A stretch of 64,000 bases of DNA from Gonatopus flavifemur. Its lineage: Eukaryota; Arthropoda; Insecta; Hymenoptera; Dryinidae. This document shows, piece after piece, positions 1 through 12,002 of this stretch; position 1 is the first letter of the stretch; each line of letters begins with the position of its first letter. A program made the position numbers and the translations under genes. Location of the stretch: NCBI GenBank assembly GCA_018340375.1, contig JAFFJZ010000104.1:62001-126000 (forward strand). The letters are read 5' to 3'. The notes below the pieces were generated by a model. That model made no database searches. It was given only the letters and a program-made list of their open reading frames with translations, and was not told the origin of the DNA.

Positions 1-613
1 GTTTCCAAGTTTAGTGAATTAAGTGTGAAGTGTTTGTAAAGGATTTTGTTGAGGCTGTGGGCCAAAACAAACTTATGTACCAAATTTTAGATGATTTGAA
101 GTGGTAGAATTCTTTTAAAGTCAATTCCAACTTTGCGGTTATTAGGAAACGCGAGTCTCAGTTTCCAAATCTTGTGTGTTGGTGTTTGTGCGGTATTTAA
201 AAATAGCTTTGTCACCTTTAGTTACTTGGGGAAGGTATAAATTACCAGCCCCGAAGTGACTGTATTGGTTTTTATTGAATTTTGTCGACTGAACTGTTCA
301 GTTGAGTCAATGATCCAAGTGATTATTTGGAATCATTGGATCTGTGAAGTGGAAATTTGTCGAACAAGTGTCTTCTGAATGAAAGTTGTGTATTTGTGGA
401 GTGTAGTATTGTGATCTGGTGTCGAATTAGGAATGAAATAAAACAGAATGCAGATTTTGATTTACCCTGTGTTGGAGAATGATTCTCATCTTGAGGGTGA
501 GATTTATTAATTTTTCTTTGCTTAATTGATATGAACATTCCATCTTTATATTTATTGACTTCAATTCAACGACTTTGATTTCGATTTCAGGTAATTTTTT
601 CATACACACATAC
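1..613. other. No recognisable gene or repeat
   Basis: AT-rich sequence. I see no protein family, RNA gene or clear terminal-repeat structure. It lies on the 3' side of the minus-strand exon candidate at 614-792, so it could be intron or 3' flank of that gene. Confidence 0.3.
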
Positions 614-792
614 GCATATAGGATTATCAAGATTCCAAGCCTTGATTTTATTGTTAGCGAACTTTTTTCGCGCTTTCTCTGTTGGGAAAAGGAGACCGTT
701 CTCCTCGTTTATGCGCCGGTTTTCGATCCTTTCGCGTATGATTTGAATTCTTTCTTCTACCTCCTCCAAGTCAAAGGATTCAACCTTTTTCA
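614..792 (-). CDS. Candidate internal coding exon, unknown protein
   Basis: On the minus strand a polypyrimidine tract ending in TTTCCTTTCAG precedes this segment, and a GTATGTG donor follows at 613. The 179-nt segment is open in one frame and encodes a charged, helix-prone peptide of about 59 residues (ESFDLEEVEERIQ near its start, TEKARKKFANNK further on) with balanced Glu/Lys/Arg content, unlike the low-complexity shadows nearby. I do not recognise the family. No neighbouring exon could be joined with confidence: a downstream frame at 427-630 might be read-through of the donor. It could be a host gene exon or a chance open frame. The paired splice signals and amino-acid composition are the only support. 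Confidence 0.35.
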
Positions 793-2784
793 CTGAAAGG
801 AAACAAACGGAAAGCACAAGGGTTAAACCGATACTCCTAAACAGGATCGCGTGATACCAGTAGAGTGAGGAAGATAAGATTTATCTTAATCAAAATTGAT
901 TCGCGTTGTGGAAGAAAAATTTGTTCCAAAGAAAAAATACAAGAAAAGGAAAAAGGCACTATTCACGATTGATCGTTGATTCACTTGTGGGAGTTGATTG
1001 TATCTGGAGATACTACTCGATTATCTCAGAGTTAATCAACTCACAGGACATAATTTATGATAAATCCACCACAAATATAAACTCGTTCGGATTTATCACA
1101 AATCTCGCTCTGATTCTGCGATACTTGTTGAGCGCAACACACACGTACGCGAAAACTCGAATTTAATAAGGGATACTTCCTGGTTTCTTTTGTTGAAAAT
1201 TCAAAAAAAATTTGAAAAACTATCCGCGGACACTATAAGTTTGAAGATTTGAAATTGTATGAGGACTCTAACTTTAACTTTGAGTCTGATTTGAAGTTTA
1301 AGTTTTACTTTTGAACGCGATTACTTTGTAATAGTCTTGAAGGGCTAGAAAGTTTTCCAAGATTTTTCACAAGTAGAAGAAGAAGTTGTGGAGGGGCTTC
1401 TAGCCCTGTGAGCCCTGTATTTAAGGGCTGTCCCCCTCTCTAAATTTTCCATCCTGGTGGACGTTTCTGATCTCTCTTTCTTTCAAAATTCTATATCTGC
1501 TCGCTTGGAAAAGTGTACGCGTGAACCAAGTTCCGACTATCGATACTTGGTTCCTCGCTCCGCAGGGCGACTCGGATCTTCGAATCCGTGCGGGTGCGAG
1601 AGAGAAAGCACGATACATGTATTCATATGTATATATGCGTGTGTGTGTATTTATTCTATGTTTTATCAATCTATAAAAGAATTCCTAATTATATTGTTAT
1701 AGATACAATGGCGAAGGTTATTAGAAATTCAATTTTACTGTTAGATATTTGAGTTATTGAGAAAAAACTTAGAATTTGCTAAACGTTTTGTAATTTTACA
1801 TGAGATCATTCAATCTAAGTCTGATTATTATTCGACCGTTGAATGATTTATATTTCAGGATCTCTATGGTTGTTTATCGCTAAATGGCTGAAGATTTATT
1901 GTTGAATATAGCTTTGTTTTCTCTTTTTCAAATCTAATCACATCGCTGTTTGAAGGGAAAAAAACGATAATAATCAATTCATTTGTAATACATCTTCTGA
2001 ATATGAACTAACAATATTCAACATTATTGTTGTTCATGTTTAGAAGTGTTGGCGTCTGTATATTAAACATATTCGTTGTTCTCTTATATAATGTGTCTTG
2101 TTATTTCAGACAACGGAATTTTCTTTATGGGATGCAGGTTGGGTACGGAATTTCTAATTCGTACGTCCGGTTTTTTTTGGTCATTTATTGTTGGGGCCTC
2201 GACATTCTCTTCTATGTTCTTTTACATCGTTGCCACTTTTCTATAGAGAACCAATTTCACACTCGATTTTGTGTACATTAAAAGTTACTTGATTTCATTC
2301 AGGCTCATATTGCAGTTATATAACCTCATTACAGCGGTATACCTGTCTCCTGTAAAATCTACATAGTTTCATGAAGTTGGAGTTTTGAACGTGATTTAAA
2401 TAGGATATTTGAAATCAATTCTTCATCGAAAAATAGTTGGCAACGATGTTGGTCAGTATTACGAGTAGTACCTCTTTTTTTTATGTACATTCATCAACTG
2501 CAGGTTCCCTGCCGTTGTTCGAGGGTCGACAAAGAAGAGGGTCACTTGTAGGCGACACATGTAGACAATCGGATCTTGGAAAAGTATTCTCTCAGGGTCC
2601 GGTCCATCTTACTTTGAAACAATAGAGTTTTTTTGTATGGGTTGAAAATACTTATGTATATTCTTATGCATATCATGCATCGAATCGTTCCTCGACATGA
2701 ATATCGGGGAAAGACTCAATGCATGATAATCGTGGAAGAGAGAAAAATATATATGGGAGAAGACGTGGTTACGTCACAGCCTTT
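793..2784. other. Unannotated stretch
   Basis: No family-level similarity is visible in any frame. A GT/AT-rich simple stretch lies around 1615-1650. The short open frames here have no motif and no codon pattern that I trust. Confidence 0.3.
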
Positions 2785-3633
2785 CTTGCTGTCAGATAGG
2801 ATATGTCATTTTTTGTTCAAATTTGGAAAAACAATTTTTCAAAAAAATTTGAAAAAAAAAATTTTTTTTCTCTGGAATTTTTTCGGAACTCTCCTCTTTA
2901 TATGACGAGGTGTTGGAGGAGATGTAGGCTGATCATTGGAGTACATTGAATAGGTGTACCATTGATAATTTGCGAGGAAAACGATTTTTTTGCTACAGCC
3001 GTTATCAAAGTGCGTTGGGTTGGAGGAGGTAGGTATTGAGGTCTTTGGAAATCAGGTGGAAGGCATGAAGAGACTGAGTACAGGGAACGTTTAAATGGGA
3101 TTTTCTTGCTCATTTCCTGCCACCAGATAGCGTGTGCGATTTTGTGTTTAGATTTGGGAATTTCATTTTCGAAATTTTGTCACTCTAGGAATCCAAGAAG
3201 CTATCAAGACCAATGACCGGATATTTCGCGGCCGGTGGATTAACTTTTGAGTTGCCTGCTTCCAATAAGTTGACGCTGGGATTCTTCCTGGACCACCGAG
3301 TTCACTCTAGAATCTTTCACTAAGATCTGGGATTTTTTCGCTACCATCTAGTGCAGTCTAGAATTTGTCGCTGCAATCTAGTTGACCCTTCGATTTTTTT
3401 GCTACCGTCTATTTCAGTCTAGAATTCTTTGCTACCCTCTAGTTCACTCTTCGATTTTTCTGCTACCACCTAGTTCACTCTCCGATTTTTTTGCTACCAT
3501 CTAGTTCAGTCTAGAATATTTTGCTACCATCTAGTTCACTCTTCGATTTTTTTGCTCCCATCTAGTTCACTCTTCGATTTTTTTGCTACCATGTAGTTCA
3601 GTCTTGAATTTTTTGCTACCATCTAGTTTGTGA
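2785..3633. mobile_element. Truncated copy of the giant TTAA fold-back element
   Basis: The part from the GCTGTCAGATAGGATATG motif through the AAAATTTTTTTT tract and the TTGCTACAGCCGTTATC block to the satellite units matches both arms of the large element at 11931-22296. It includes a block near 3240-3320 that resembles the right arm (21600-21700) more than the left. It then runs into about 11 satellite units (3290-3633). The outer TIR and TTAA are missing, and the match stops abruptly on the 5' side, so this is a truncated relic. It shows that the family is multicopy and that the satellite is part of it. Confidence 0.75.
3290..3633. repeat. Satellite of ~31-bp units (short array)
   Basis: Tandem degenerate units of about 31 bp carry the core GCTACCATCTAGTTCA followed by an AT-rich spacer (TCTTCGATTTTTTT or TCTAGAATTTTTT). 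It is the same repeat as the main array at 16248-21413. Confidence 0.85.
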
Positions 3634-4169
3634 GGGACGATTTCGAATTCCACTCATGAAGGCGCAAGATCCATTGAGCGCCTCCACGACTCCTGTCGTG
3701 GATATTCATTAGTAGCAGCGGGACCTGCAATATATCGAAGAGAAACCAGTAACTTGTTCACGATAGTTTTGAGGGGTCAAAGGAAAAGGAAAAGTTCAGG
3801 AAGAGGGGGTGGGTTGATTTTAGGTAATAAAAATCACTAACACTGAAGTTAGGTTAAATACGTGTTACTACACTCTTATATTTCAATTCACCGAAATGAA
3901 CCTCACAATCGTCCTACGACTTTGTCGTGGACCAAAAACACCAATGAACATTCCGAGTACGTAAAATTAATCCGGGGAACACGGGCATAGGGAAAAAAGG
4001 ACGGAGGGCGTGACCACGAGGGAAAATCTATCTACGGACTATGCCGTTCACATGAATCAAGTCAAAAGGGGATATAGGGGAACCGCGACCATAAAAATCA
4101 ACCAAGGGAGGGCAAATACGGGCGAAGGGGGTGACTCTATATCAAAATACGAAGGGTGCAAGGAGAATA
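3634..4169. other. Intergenic, no feature recognised
   Basis: It lies between the satellite fragment and the 3' end of the retrotransposon. It contains two GACT(C/T)(C/T)TGTCGTGGA-like motifs (about 3690 and 3920) but no gene. Confidence 0.3.
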
Positions 4170-4170
4170 C

Positions 4171-4199
4171 AGATAGATAGATGGATAGATAGATAGATA
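4171..4199. repeat. (GATA)n microsatellite, LINE 3' tail
   Basis: About seven GATA/GATG tetramers. On the minus strand this forms the (ATCT)n 3' tail of the non-LTR element. Confidence 0.85.
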
Positions 4200-4524
4200 T
4201 ATGTTTATTATGTTCTCGGATGAAAATCCTGTGGAACAATTGAGAAAGGAGTATAACCAATAACAAATATGTTAAATACAGAAATACTTATATATATATA
4301 TACAGCATTAAACCCACATCCCGAAAAGCAAAAAAAGCACAATGAATGGACTTAAAAATGAAGATGAATTGAGAATGAGAGTGAGGATGAGATTACAAAG
4401 GTGTGAGAAATGAAAATACAGATATAAGATAGAGATACAATAGTTATAAATGCGCAAAATGAAGATGAAGGCAAGAAAAGCGTACGATGAACCACGATGA
4501 ACCTACTTGAAAAGGAGTATATAT

Positions 4525-6191
4525 CTATGTGTGGAAAAGGGTGGTGGTGAGCAAGAAGTCATAATATCTCTTTTTGAAGAGGTTAGGGGAAGAGCTACAC
4601 TTGATGCTATCTGGGATCGTGTTCCAGAGTTGACTACCTGGTATCAAAAAAGATTTTTGATATGTGGTAGCACGATGCAGTGGTATTTTTAGGAGCCCCC
4701 TGTTCGATCTAGTGCAACGAATTGCATCAGAGGTACCAAAATTAAAACGATCGTAAAGAGAAGGAGGATCCTTGGAAGCAAATAGTTGATGCAAGTACGA
4801 CCCCAGGAAAAATTTCCGTCGTTCAGAAAGTTCGAGCCAGCCGAGGCGCGTGAAGAAAGGAGAGATGTGAACATCTTTCCTGAGATTGAAAATAAACCGC
4901 ACGCAGGCATTTAGTTTACGCTGCAGACGTATACTGTCTACTTCGGAGAGATCAGTGAGAAACTAAGCAACAATAATCAAAATAGGGCATAACCAGCGTT
5001 GAAATCAGTTTAGTTCTCATCTGGATAGAGAGTGCATTGCCATTAAGTCGCAATTGGTAGAGTGCGCACGAGACTTTCCTACAGACAGAAGTTGCTTGCT
5101 CATTCCGATTAAGAGAAGGTGTCAGGATAATCCCAAGTGATTTAAGCGGAGAGACAAGATTTATAGGGGTGCCCTGAAGTATGATGTCCGGTGAGGAGCG
5201 AAATATCTTTGACGTAACGTGGAGAACCAAGGATCATGCAATTGGTTTTTAAGGGGTTCAGAATTAGGTGGTTGGTTGAGCACCAACTGGCAATTCTCTG
5301 TATATCGTCATTCAATTTCGTGATACATTCGTCTATGAGAAAAGGTGAAGTATGCAGATAAATATAAAAGTCATCAGCGAATTTAGAGAGTTCACAATGG
5401 TGAATAATCGAATTTATATCGGTAACATACAGTGCGAATAAGAGAGGGCCCAGGCGAGAGCCTTGGGGAACACCTGAGGTAACTGGAGTCCATTCGGAGC
5501 AACCTTTAGAGCTTCTAACTGCTTGCGTGCGACCAGATAGATAGGACCAGAACCACTTCAGCACGGGGGTAGATATATTGAAAGAAGCGAGTTTTAGTAT
5601 AAGCAAAAAGTGGTTAACGGTATCAAAAGCTCTTGAGGAATCAAACCCCACCAAAAGAGTGATCATGCGCTTATCAATCGCTTCACGAACATCATCAGTC
5701 AATTTTAGAAAAGCAGCTTGAGTGGAGCGGTGTTTGATGAATCCACACTGATATCGGTCAAGTAGAGAATTCTTGGTCAAAACATCACACAAGAAGTGAT
5801 GGACAATCTTTTCAAGTATTTTAGATGACTCACAGAGAATGGAGATAGGGCGAAAATCACGTGGAGTTTGTGAAGATCTTGTTTTAGGCAGAGGTATTAT
5901 GAAGGAACGTTTCCACGCCATAGGAAAGAGAGATAGCATGAGAGAGGAATTGAATGAGGTCAGTAGGAATGGAAAAATGGACGGAGCGATCAAGTTAAGG
6001 GATCGACCAGGAAGCCCATCTGGAGGAATAGTATTTGAGTTAGAAAAATGATAGAAATGTAGCAGATCATGAGGAGTCAAGTGAGGGAAAAAGAAAAGGT
6101 TATCACTGTAGCCGAGACTTTGGTCGAGAATGGGCGGTGAAGGACAGGCCGGATGAAAGCCAGCAGAGAAGTGTAAACTAAGCTCGTTCAC
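4525..6191 (-). pseudogene. Reverse transcriptase of the non-LTR element
   Basis: The reading frame from 6191 shows the RT palm in order: a KTRSSQTPRDFRPISIL block (RT motif 1 region), YQCGFIKHRSTQ, a degenerate FDSSRAFDTVNH (usually DFSKAFD), SGVPQGSRLGPLLF, and the catalytic FADDFYIY. LKTNCMILG follows. A frameshift at about 5200 moves the sequence into the frame at 5230-4952, and another at about 4950 into 4902-4525. That last part ends with the LGWLELSERRKFF and SQLWNTIPDSIK motifs typical of Jockey-superfamily C-termini. All the parts are there, but at least two frameshifts prevent translation as one protein. Confidence 0.88.
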
Positions 6192-6546
6192 TTAAAATTT
6201 ATCCGCGTGTGGATGATTACTATTAGATTTAATTATTCTCAGGGTACGAAGTTCTCTCCAAAGTGTGCGTGAGTCGGGAGTGCCCATCAATCTGTCGTCA
6301 TAATATTGATGCTTCGCATTCCTGAGAGAAGTAACAACATTGTTCCTTAGTCGTGTGAAGAGTAGATGACATTCAGGATTTCTTGTGCGGAGATATGTCC
6401 TCCTCGCAGTGTTACGTTCACGGATGAGATTACAAATCTCCTGAGTTCTCCAGGGGGAAGGAGGACGTCTGGGAGTGAACCTTCTGAGCGGTACGTCACT
6501 ATGTTATAGATCAGTGAGATAATCATGGAAAACCCCAACACACTCA

Positions 6547-6996
6547 TCAATATATATTTGTAATAACCAAGTTCCCGATGTTCAGCAAAATCGATGGTAT
6601 ATCAATATCTTGCCCATTCATACGCGAGTAATTACGCACAGAGACGATCTGCTGTTGACTCATGGGCAGATTGAAAGAGTATTCAATTGAGATCATGTCA
6701 TGCCGAGATAGAAAAGGCATTTCCTTTTGTTCATGGTCAATCACTTTAAAGAGATCGTCCACTACACATAAGTCAAGCAAGGTAGAAGAGATGGACGTGT
6801 GATGAGGGGAGCCGTAGGGGACAATGGCCAGATTCAGACTGGAGAGTATTTTACGGAGATGAGTACTATCAGGAGATGAACGGCACAAGTCTGTGTTCCA
6901 GTCACCCATAATGATTTTGTCGTGATAGTCAGTACTCAGTGTAGAGATCACCGTTTTCAAATCAGCACAGAAAGAGAGACACGTGGGGGAGGCCAC
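6547..6996 (-). pseudogene. APE-type endonuclease fragment of the non-LTR element
   Basis: The 149-codon frame contains IIMGDWNTDL (metal-binding Asn/Asp motif of APE endonucleases), LLDLCVVDD, and LSRHDMISIEY, which corresponds to the usual SDHxxI active-site motif with Arg in place of Asp before His. The N-terminal third of the domain is missing. In non-LTR elements this enzyme nicks target DNA to prime reverse transcription. This copy is truncated and in a different frame from the RT. Confidence 0.8.
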
Positions 6997-7768
6997 GTGA
7001 ACGACACTGTTTTACTACATAAATCCTCGGAAAATACCGCACAGGCACTTCACACCGGTAAACCTCCTCGACAGATGCGAAAGGAAAAAGTTCGATGGGA
7101 TGTTGGACCCCGATGGCACAGCACACTCACCGTATTCTCAAAAAATTCGTGAAAAAAGTCCTCGAAAACGAACGTTTCGATCGCTCGGTTACACAAGAAG
7201 TAAGAATCCAAGATGGCCTTTTCTTCTCCTTCACCGACGGGTGAGTTCGCGAAATGATACATGGAACCCCGTCGGTGCCTTTCCGTTGGAGCTCGCCTGT
7301 TCAGCTCGTTTCATTGGTTCTGACGGTGATGGTCTCTGATTGGTCGTTGGGTGAGTGTCGGTATAGGTGAGGTGGGGGTTCTGTCCGTCTCCAATTGACT
7401 GATTTTTCCCGTGTGAGAGTGACGGAAAGTGTCGGGGTTCGGGTCGTCTCTCTCGTCCATTTCTTCTTCTCTTCTACGGGCATGTTGAACGGCGCATGCG
7501 TCTTGCTTCTTTCCTTCGGGTTGACGGCCTTGGCAAGAGGGCGATAGAGGGCGTTCCTTCCTCCGCTGTTGGTTGGCCTGGGGTGAGAGAAGATGGACTC
7601 CCGTGATTGGTGGATCGTCCTCCGGGGGTAAGGGACCGCCGTATCGACTTGTGGCAGATGGCGTTGCCTCCTCGAGGCAGGAAACCTCGACAAATTATTA
7701 ACGGGCAGGGATTAGAGGGGAACAGGAATAGGGAGGGAGAGGAGATGTCTTCCCGATTCTCAGGTCTA
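6997..7768. other. GC-richer flank, no gene recognised
   Basis: Base composition is visibly more GC-rich than the surroundings between about 7190 and 7700. Open frames such as 7301-7693 (minus) have a low-complexity Arg/Pro/Ser/Thr composition and no motif. It could be unique host DNA: a TTAA at 7769 ends it, where the piggyBac element begins. Confidence 0.35.
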
Positions 7769-7772
7769 TTAA

Positions 7773-8590
7773 CCCATTAACGCCGAAGGAAGCAGAATTT
7801 GAACTATCATTCGGAAGCTTGATGGCAACATCAAAATCGCTACCAACGGAGTCGCAAAAAACCTTATCCACTATTTTCGAGGTCGCTCTTTCGAATGGTG
7901 GGGTCTGTTTAATGATGAGGAGTCACGGAAAATAAATATGTTGGATTTTAAACAAAAAAGTAACAAAAATTTTTGAATTCCTGAACTTGTCGATTTTTTT
8001 TCTCATCGTAAAACCAGTAGAAATTTATCAGGGCATCAACCAAGAGTGCATAAAATATGCCAACTTTAAGCAGGAATTTTTTCCCTAACCTAAAATAATT
8101 CTAACCTCTTCAAAATATTCATATTGTTGTGGAAATTACTCGGAGAGTTGAAAAAAGTGGTTTCGATTTTACTTGAGCAGTTTGAACGAGTAAAATATTT
8201 CCAACAATATAAGTATGACATTTATCGAGGTCGCTGATTACGAATTCGCTGTCAGATTTCAAAATTTCAAAATGGTGGATCCAATATAGCGGACGAAAAT
8301 TGGAAATAATTCTCAAAATCCACTGGAAATTCGTGTACGGGGGTTTTTTGGGTCGCTGATTACGAATTCGCTGTCAGATTTCAAAATTTCAAACTGGCAA
8401 ATCCAATATGGCGGACGATAATCGAAAAAATTTTCCAAAATCGACTGGAAATTCATATACGGGGGTTTTTGTGGTCGCTGATTACGAAGCCGCTTTCAAA
8501 TTTCCAAATTTCAAAATGACGGATCCAATATGGTGGACGAGAATTGGAAATAATTCTCAAAATCGACTGGACTTATATATTCGGGGCAGT
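7773..8590. repeat. Left long TIR of piggyBac element
   Basis: It is the inverted complement of 11155-11926 over most of its length. Its inner part contains three tandem ~121-bp units, each starting GGTCGCTGATTACGAA. Confidence 0.88.
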
Positions 8591-8696
8591 TTATAACAAA
8601 TTTTGTATTTATCATAAAAAGCTATTTTACTCTCAGCGTGATCCAGAGGCAACCACGTGGACGTGGTAAAATACTGCCTCCTTCGGTGTGCTTGAT

Positions 8697-9016
8697 TAGA
8701 GTGAGTCCCCTTGCCTCTCACTGTTTGGGGTGCCCCATTAGAGTGAGTCCCCTTGCCCCTCAATGTTTGGGGTGCCCCATTAGAGTGAGTCCCCTTGCCT
8801 CTCACTTTTCGGGGTGCTTGATCAGAGTGAATCCCCTTGCCTCTCACTTTTCGGGGTGCTTGATTAGAGTGAGTCCCCTTGCCTCTCACTGTTTGGGGTG
8901 CTTGATTGGAGTGAATTCCCTTGCCTCTCACTGATTGGGGTGCTTGATTAGAGTGAGTTCCCTTGCCTCTCACTTTTCGGGGTGCTTAATTAGAGTGAGT
9001 CCCCTTGCCTCTCACT
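8697..9016. repeat. 42-bp minisatellite inside piggyBac
   Basis: About eight near-identical units contain TTAGAGTGAGTCCCCTTGCC plus CTCACTTTTCGGGGTG or CTCACTGTTTGGGGTG. The unit length is a multiple of three, so a spurious repetitive open frame appears on both strands. It sits between the left TIR and the 3' end of the transposase, and is absent from the right side. Confidence 0.92.
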
Positions 9017-9032
9017 GTAACTCAATCAAAAT

Positions 9033-10635
9033 TCAATGATTCTTTGAACATGGACTACATAAATGAATGTTACATTCTTCGCAGAGGAGATGTGTTCCAA
9101 TTGGACATTTGGAACATTTTTTCTGCTGACTTTGACGAGATATTTTATGCTCGTTACGTTCCATTTGTCCTTTCGTAAGATAACTTTTAGATACGGACAA
9201 TGCGAATTTTTCAGTACCAACTTCATCTTGATTATCAACGCATGCATTATAAATCACAACGGCATTTGCTAGGGCAGCTTGGATAAGTCTGATAAACACA
9301 ACCCAGGTCCATTTTTTTGACCGAATACTTGGCAATACATTGTTATAATGTGCGTCATGTAAATCGACACCACCCATAAACCGATTATAAAGATGAAATG
9401 CTTGAGGGAAGGGTATGTCGATTTTGTCTTTTGCTTCTGCGCTGTACCGTCTTGAAGTTGATAGTGGCGTCACTCCGGTAGCTGTGGATACTATTGATAC
9501 TAATTTCGAGTCTATCGTGGTTATGTAATTCATTCCGCTATTTTTCTCATGTTTCACTACATAAGTTCCGTGCTTCAACTTTTTACCAATCACATTTTTC
9601 TCAGGTACTCGATTTTCCCTTATAGTTCCAGTACATTTTAAACCGAAATTGTTCAAATGGACCACAAGATCTAAATTAGTGAAATAGTTGTCGCAGTACA
9701 GTTTAAACTGTGGAATTTTTCCTGGAGCTACTTTTTCAAAAAATGGTTCAGGCATATTTAATACAACTCGAGTACCTAGTGCACATTTGGTGATTCTTCA
9801 CCAACCGATGAATTTTTACCACAATAAAGATCAAGATTTAGTAAAAATACATCGGATGTACATAGACCCCAAAATTTTCATCCGAAGCGTACCGGCTTCC
9901 CCCGAATGAACTGTTTTAATGATGTCCTTGCATATGACTTTGCCATTATCTCATCCACTGATAGAGCTGTCCTCCAAAAATCAAATTTCAAAATATTATG
10001 TTGGAACATGTTGAGTATTTCTCGAACACGCCAACCTTTATCTTCAGGATTGTTATTTTTGAATACTTCAACTTGGATTCAATATTTTCGAACGAATCAC
10101 GCGACATAGCCGAAGACACGACCTCACAAGATAAGAAAGGATCTTTTGACCAATAATCCCGTTGCGACTTGCGTTTGTTGAAAGAACTCATCACTATAAT
10201 TCCGATAAACGTATTCGAATCATCAATTTGTAAATCCAAACAATTTTCTTTACTTGCATCAATAATGTATTGTTTGATTTCCGAAGAGAAAAACGTTGCG
10301 AACAATTCAACATGTGTACTTTCTCTTATCCTCCTCTTCACAGATTCGCTCAGTAATACTTTATCCTCAAGATCATTAGAATACATCATCTCACCGTCTC
10401 TTCAATCATATAGATGATCTTTTTCTAATTTAGCTTGATCTTCTGAATAACTTTTTCTAGCTTTATGATATGTCTTTCTTGGTGATTCCGAAATTACATC
10501 ATCATCATCCGTACTTTCACCTGAGCTACCAGAATCATTCGGATTCGGAATTTCAATAAACTCTTCACCTTCCGAACTGAGCATCTCATCTTCAGAACCA
10601 CAAGACGTATCCTTCTTTGATCTTTTTTGAGGCAT
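9033..10635 (-). pseudogene. piggyBac-family transposase (broken)
   Basis: The N-terminus (10635-10402) is an acidic Ser/Asp/Glu segment, as in piggyBac proteins. An in-frame TGA separates it from the next part (10389-9988), which contains FFSSEIKQYIIDASK and KRKSQRDYWSKDP. A disrupted stretch (about 9985-9760) still encodes a VDEIMAKSY block (first catalytic Asp) and KPVRFG, then a TGA. The 240-codon remainder (9755-9033) carries YCDNYFTNLDL (second Asp), NRFMGGVDLHD (third Asp), and a C-terminal CSKCPIGTHLLCEEC cysteine-rich domain that normally binds the ends. The DDD triad is traceable, but two stops and a frameshift kill the gene. Confidence 0.9.
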
Positions 10636-11154
10636 CGTACTGGAATATTTTTTCTCTCGCTATGAAAATTTCTCTAAATCAACAAAGAAGGAAGAATCAC
10701 TCACGCAACAAACTGATGGGAAATATACGACAAGATTTGGAATGATTCGCTTTTATCAGATTGTACCACACCTTCTGACTGAATCCACGAACAATTATTT
10801 CTAATGCAAGTTGAAAAATAAAGGTCCAACGTTCAAACTATAATAAATACGATATACATCATAACTATCATCACATGTGATAAAATTTACAAGAAACACA
10901 AAAATGAATGGGATATATTATAGAATATCATTGTTGAGCTAAGTCAATTACAAAAATAAATTCCAAATGGTTTGAAAGAGGAAGCGTTTGAGCAATTTTA
11001 TGACAAAAAAATAAGTACCGTATTCTGAAGAAATTGTGTGAATTCCATTTGTAAATAAAACATTGAATCATTTCTTATATAAGGAAATGATAGTAATTTA
11101 TGTATAACATAATAATTATTTATAATAAAATAAATTTTGTGATTCTAAATTTTG

Positions 11155-11926
11155 GAACGACTTATTTCCAATTTCCGTCCGCTATTCCGAATTTTACAAA
11201 TCTGATAGCAAAATCGTAATCAGCGACCACGAAAACCCTCGTATGTGAATTTCCAGTCGATACTGATGATTTTTTCGATTCTCGTCCGCCATATTGGATT
11301 CGCCATTTTGAAATTTCAAAATCTGACAGCGAATTCGGAATCAGCCACCTGGAAAACCCCCGTACACGAATTTCCAGTCGACTTTGAGAATTATTTCCAA
11401 TTTTCGTCCGCCATATTGGATCCGCCATTTTTGAATTTCTAAATCTGACAGCGAATTCGTAATCAGCGACCTCGATAAATGTTACACTTATATTGTTGGA
11501 AATATTTTACTCGTTTAAACTGCTCAAGTAAAATCGAAACCACTTTTTTTAACTCTCCGGGTAATTTGCACAACAATATGAATATTTTGAAGAGGTTAGA
11601 ATTATTTTAGGTTAAGGAAAAAATTCCTGCTCAAAGTTGACATATTTTATGCACTCTTGGTTGATGCCCGAAGAATTTCTACTGGTTTTACGATGAGAAA
11701 AAAAATCGACAAGTTCAGGAATTCAAAAATTTTTGTTACTTTTTTGTTTAAAATCCGCCATATTCATTTTCAGTGACTTCTAATCATTAAACAGACCCCA
11801 CCAATCGGAAGAGCGACCTCGAAAATAGTAGATAAGGTTTTTTGCGACTCCGTTGGTAGTGATTTTGATGTTGCCATCAAGCTTCCAAATGACAGTTAAG
11901 ATTCTGCTTTCTTCGGCGGTGATGGG
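11155..11926. repeat. Right long TIR of piggyBac element
   Basis: Inverted counterpart of 7773-8590, ending ...GGTGATGGG before TTAA. Substitutions and small indels between the arms show that they have diverged since insertion. Confidence 0.88.
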
Positions 11927-12002
11927 TTAAGCTATCTGACCATTTCCATTTGACTGCAATCGGACCAATTGCATCTTCTTTTGCTATTTTGTTGCATTAT
12001 TT

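Larger units (their letters stand above)
4170..6996 (-). mobile_element. Non-LTR retrotransposon, 5'-truncated (Jockey/CR1-type)
   Basis: Read on the minus strand, the order is APE-type endonuclease (6996-6547), linker (about 6547-6192), reverse transcriptase (6191-5142), C-terminal region (5230-4525), then about 350 nt of 3' UTR ending in an (ATCT)n tail at 4199-4171. That order and the short tandem tail fit Jockey/CR1-type LINEs. There is no LTR, and the first part of the endonuclease and ORF1 are absent, which suggests 5' truncation during reverse transcription. Frames shift at least between the endonuclease and linker, near 5200 and near 4950, so the copy is dead. The clade (CR1, Daphne or another) cannot be settled by eye. 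Confidence 0.85.
7773..11926 (-). mobile_element. piggyBac-type transposon with long TIRs
   Basis: TTAA at 7769-7772 and 11927-11930 flanks the element. The ends begin CCCATTAACGCCGAAG and, on the other strand, CCCATCACCGCCGAAG, the TTAA-CCC signature of piggyBac. The inverted arms extend inward for roughly 700-800 bp and include about 2.6-3 tandem copies of a ~121-bp unit in each arm (8228-8590 and 11155-11475). Between the arms lie a 42-bp minisatellite and a decayed minus-strand transposase. The right TTAA is also the left TTAA of the next element. Confidence 0.92.

Noticed and set aside
4507..4692. Plus-strand frame antisense to the RT C-terminus
   Set aside because: It overlaps the clearly homologous minus-strand retrotransposon frame and has no similarity of its own.
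7301..7693. 130-codon minus-strand frame
   Set aside because: Low-complexity Arg/Pro/Thr composition in a GC-richer stretch, with no motif or splice context.
8557..8973. Repetitive GKGTHSNQAPQ-type protein
   Set aside because: Translation of the 42-bp minisatellite inside the piggyBac element. It also gives an open frame on the other strand.
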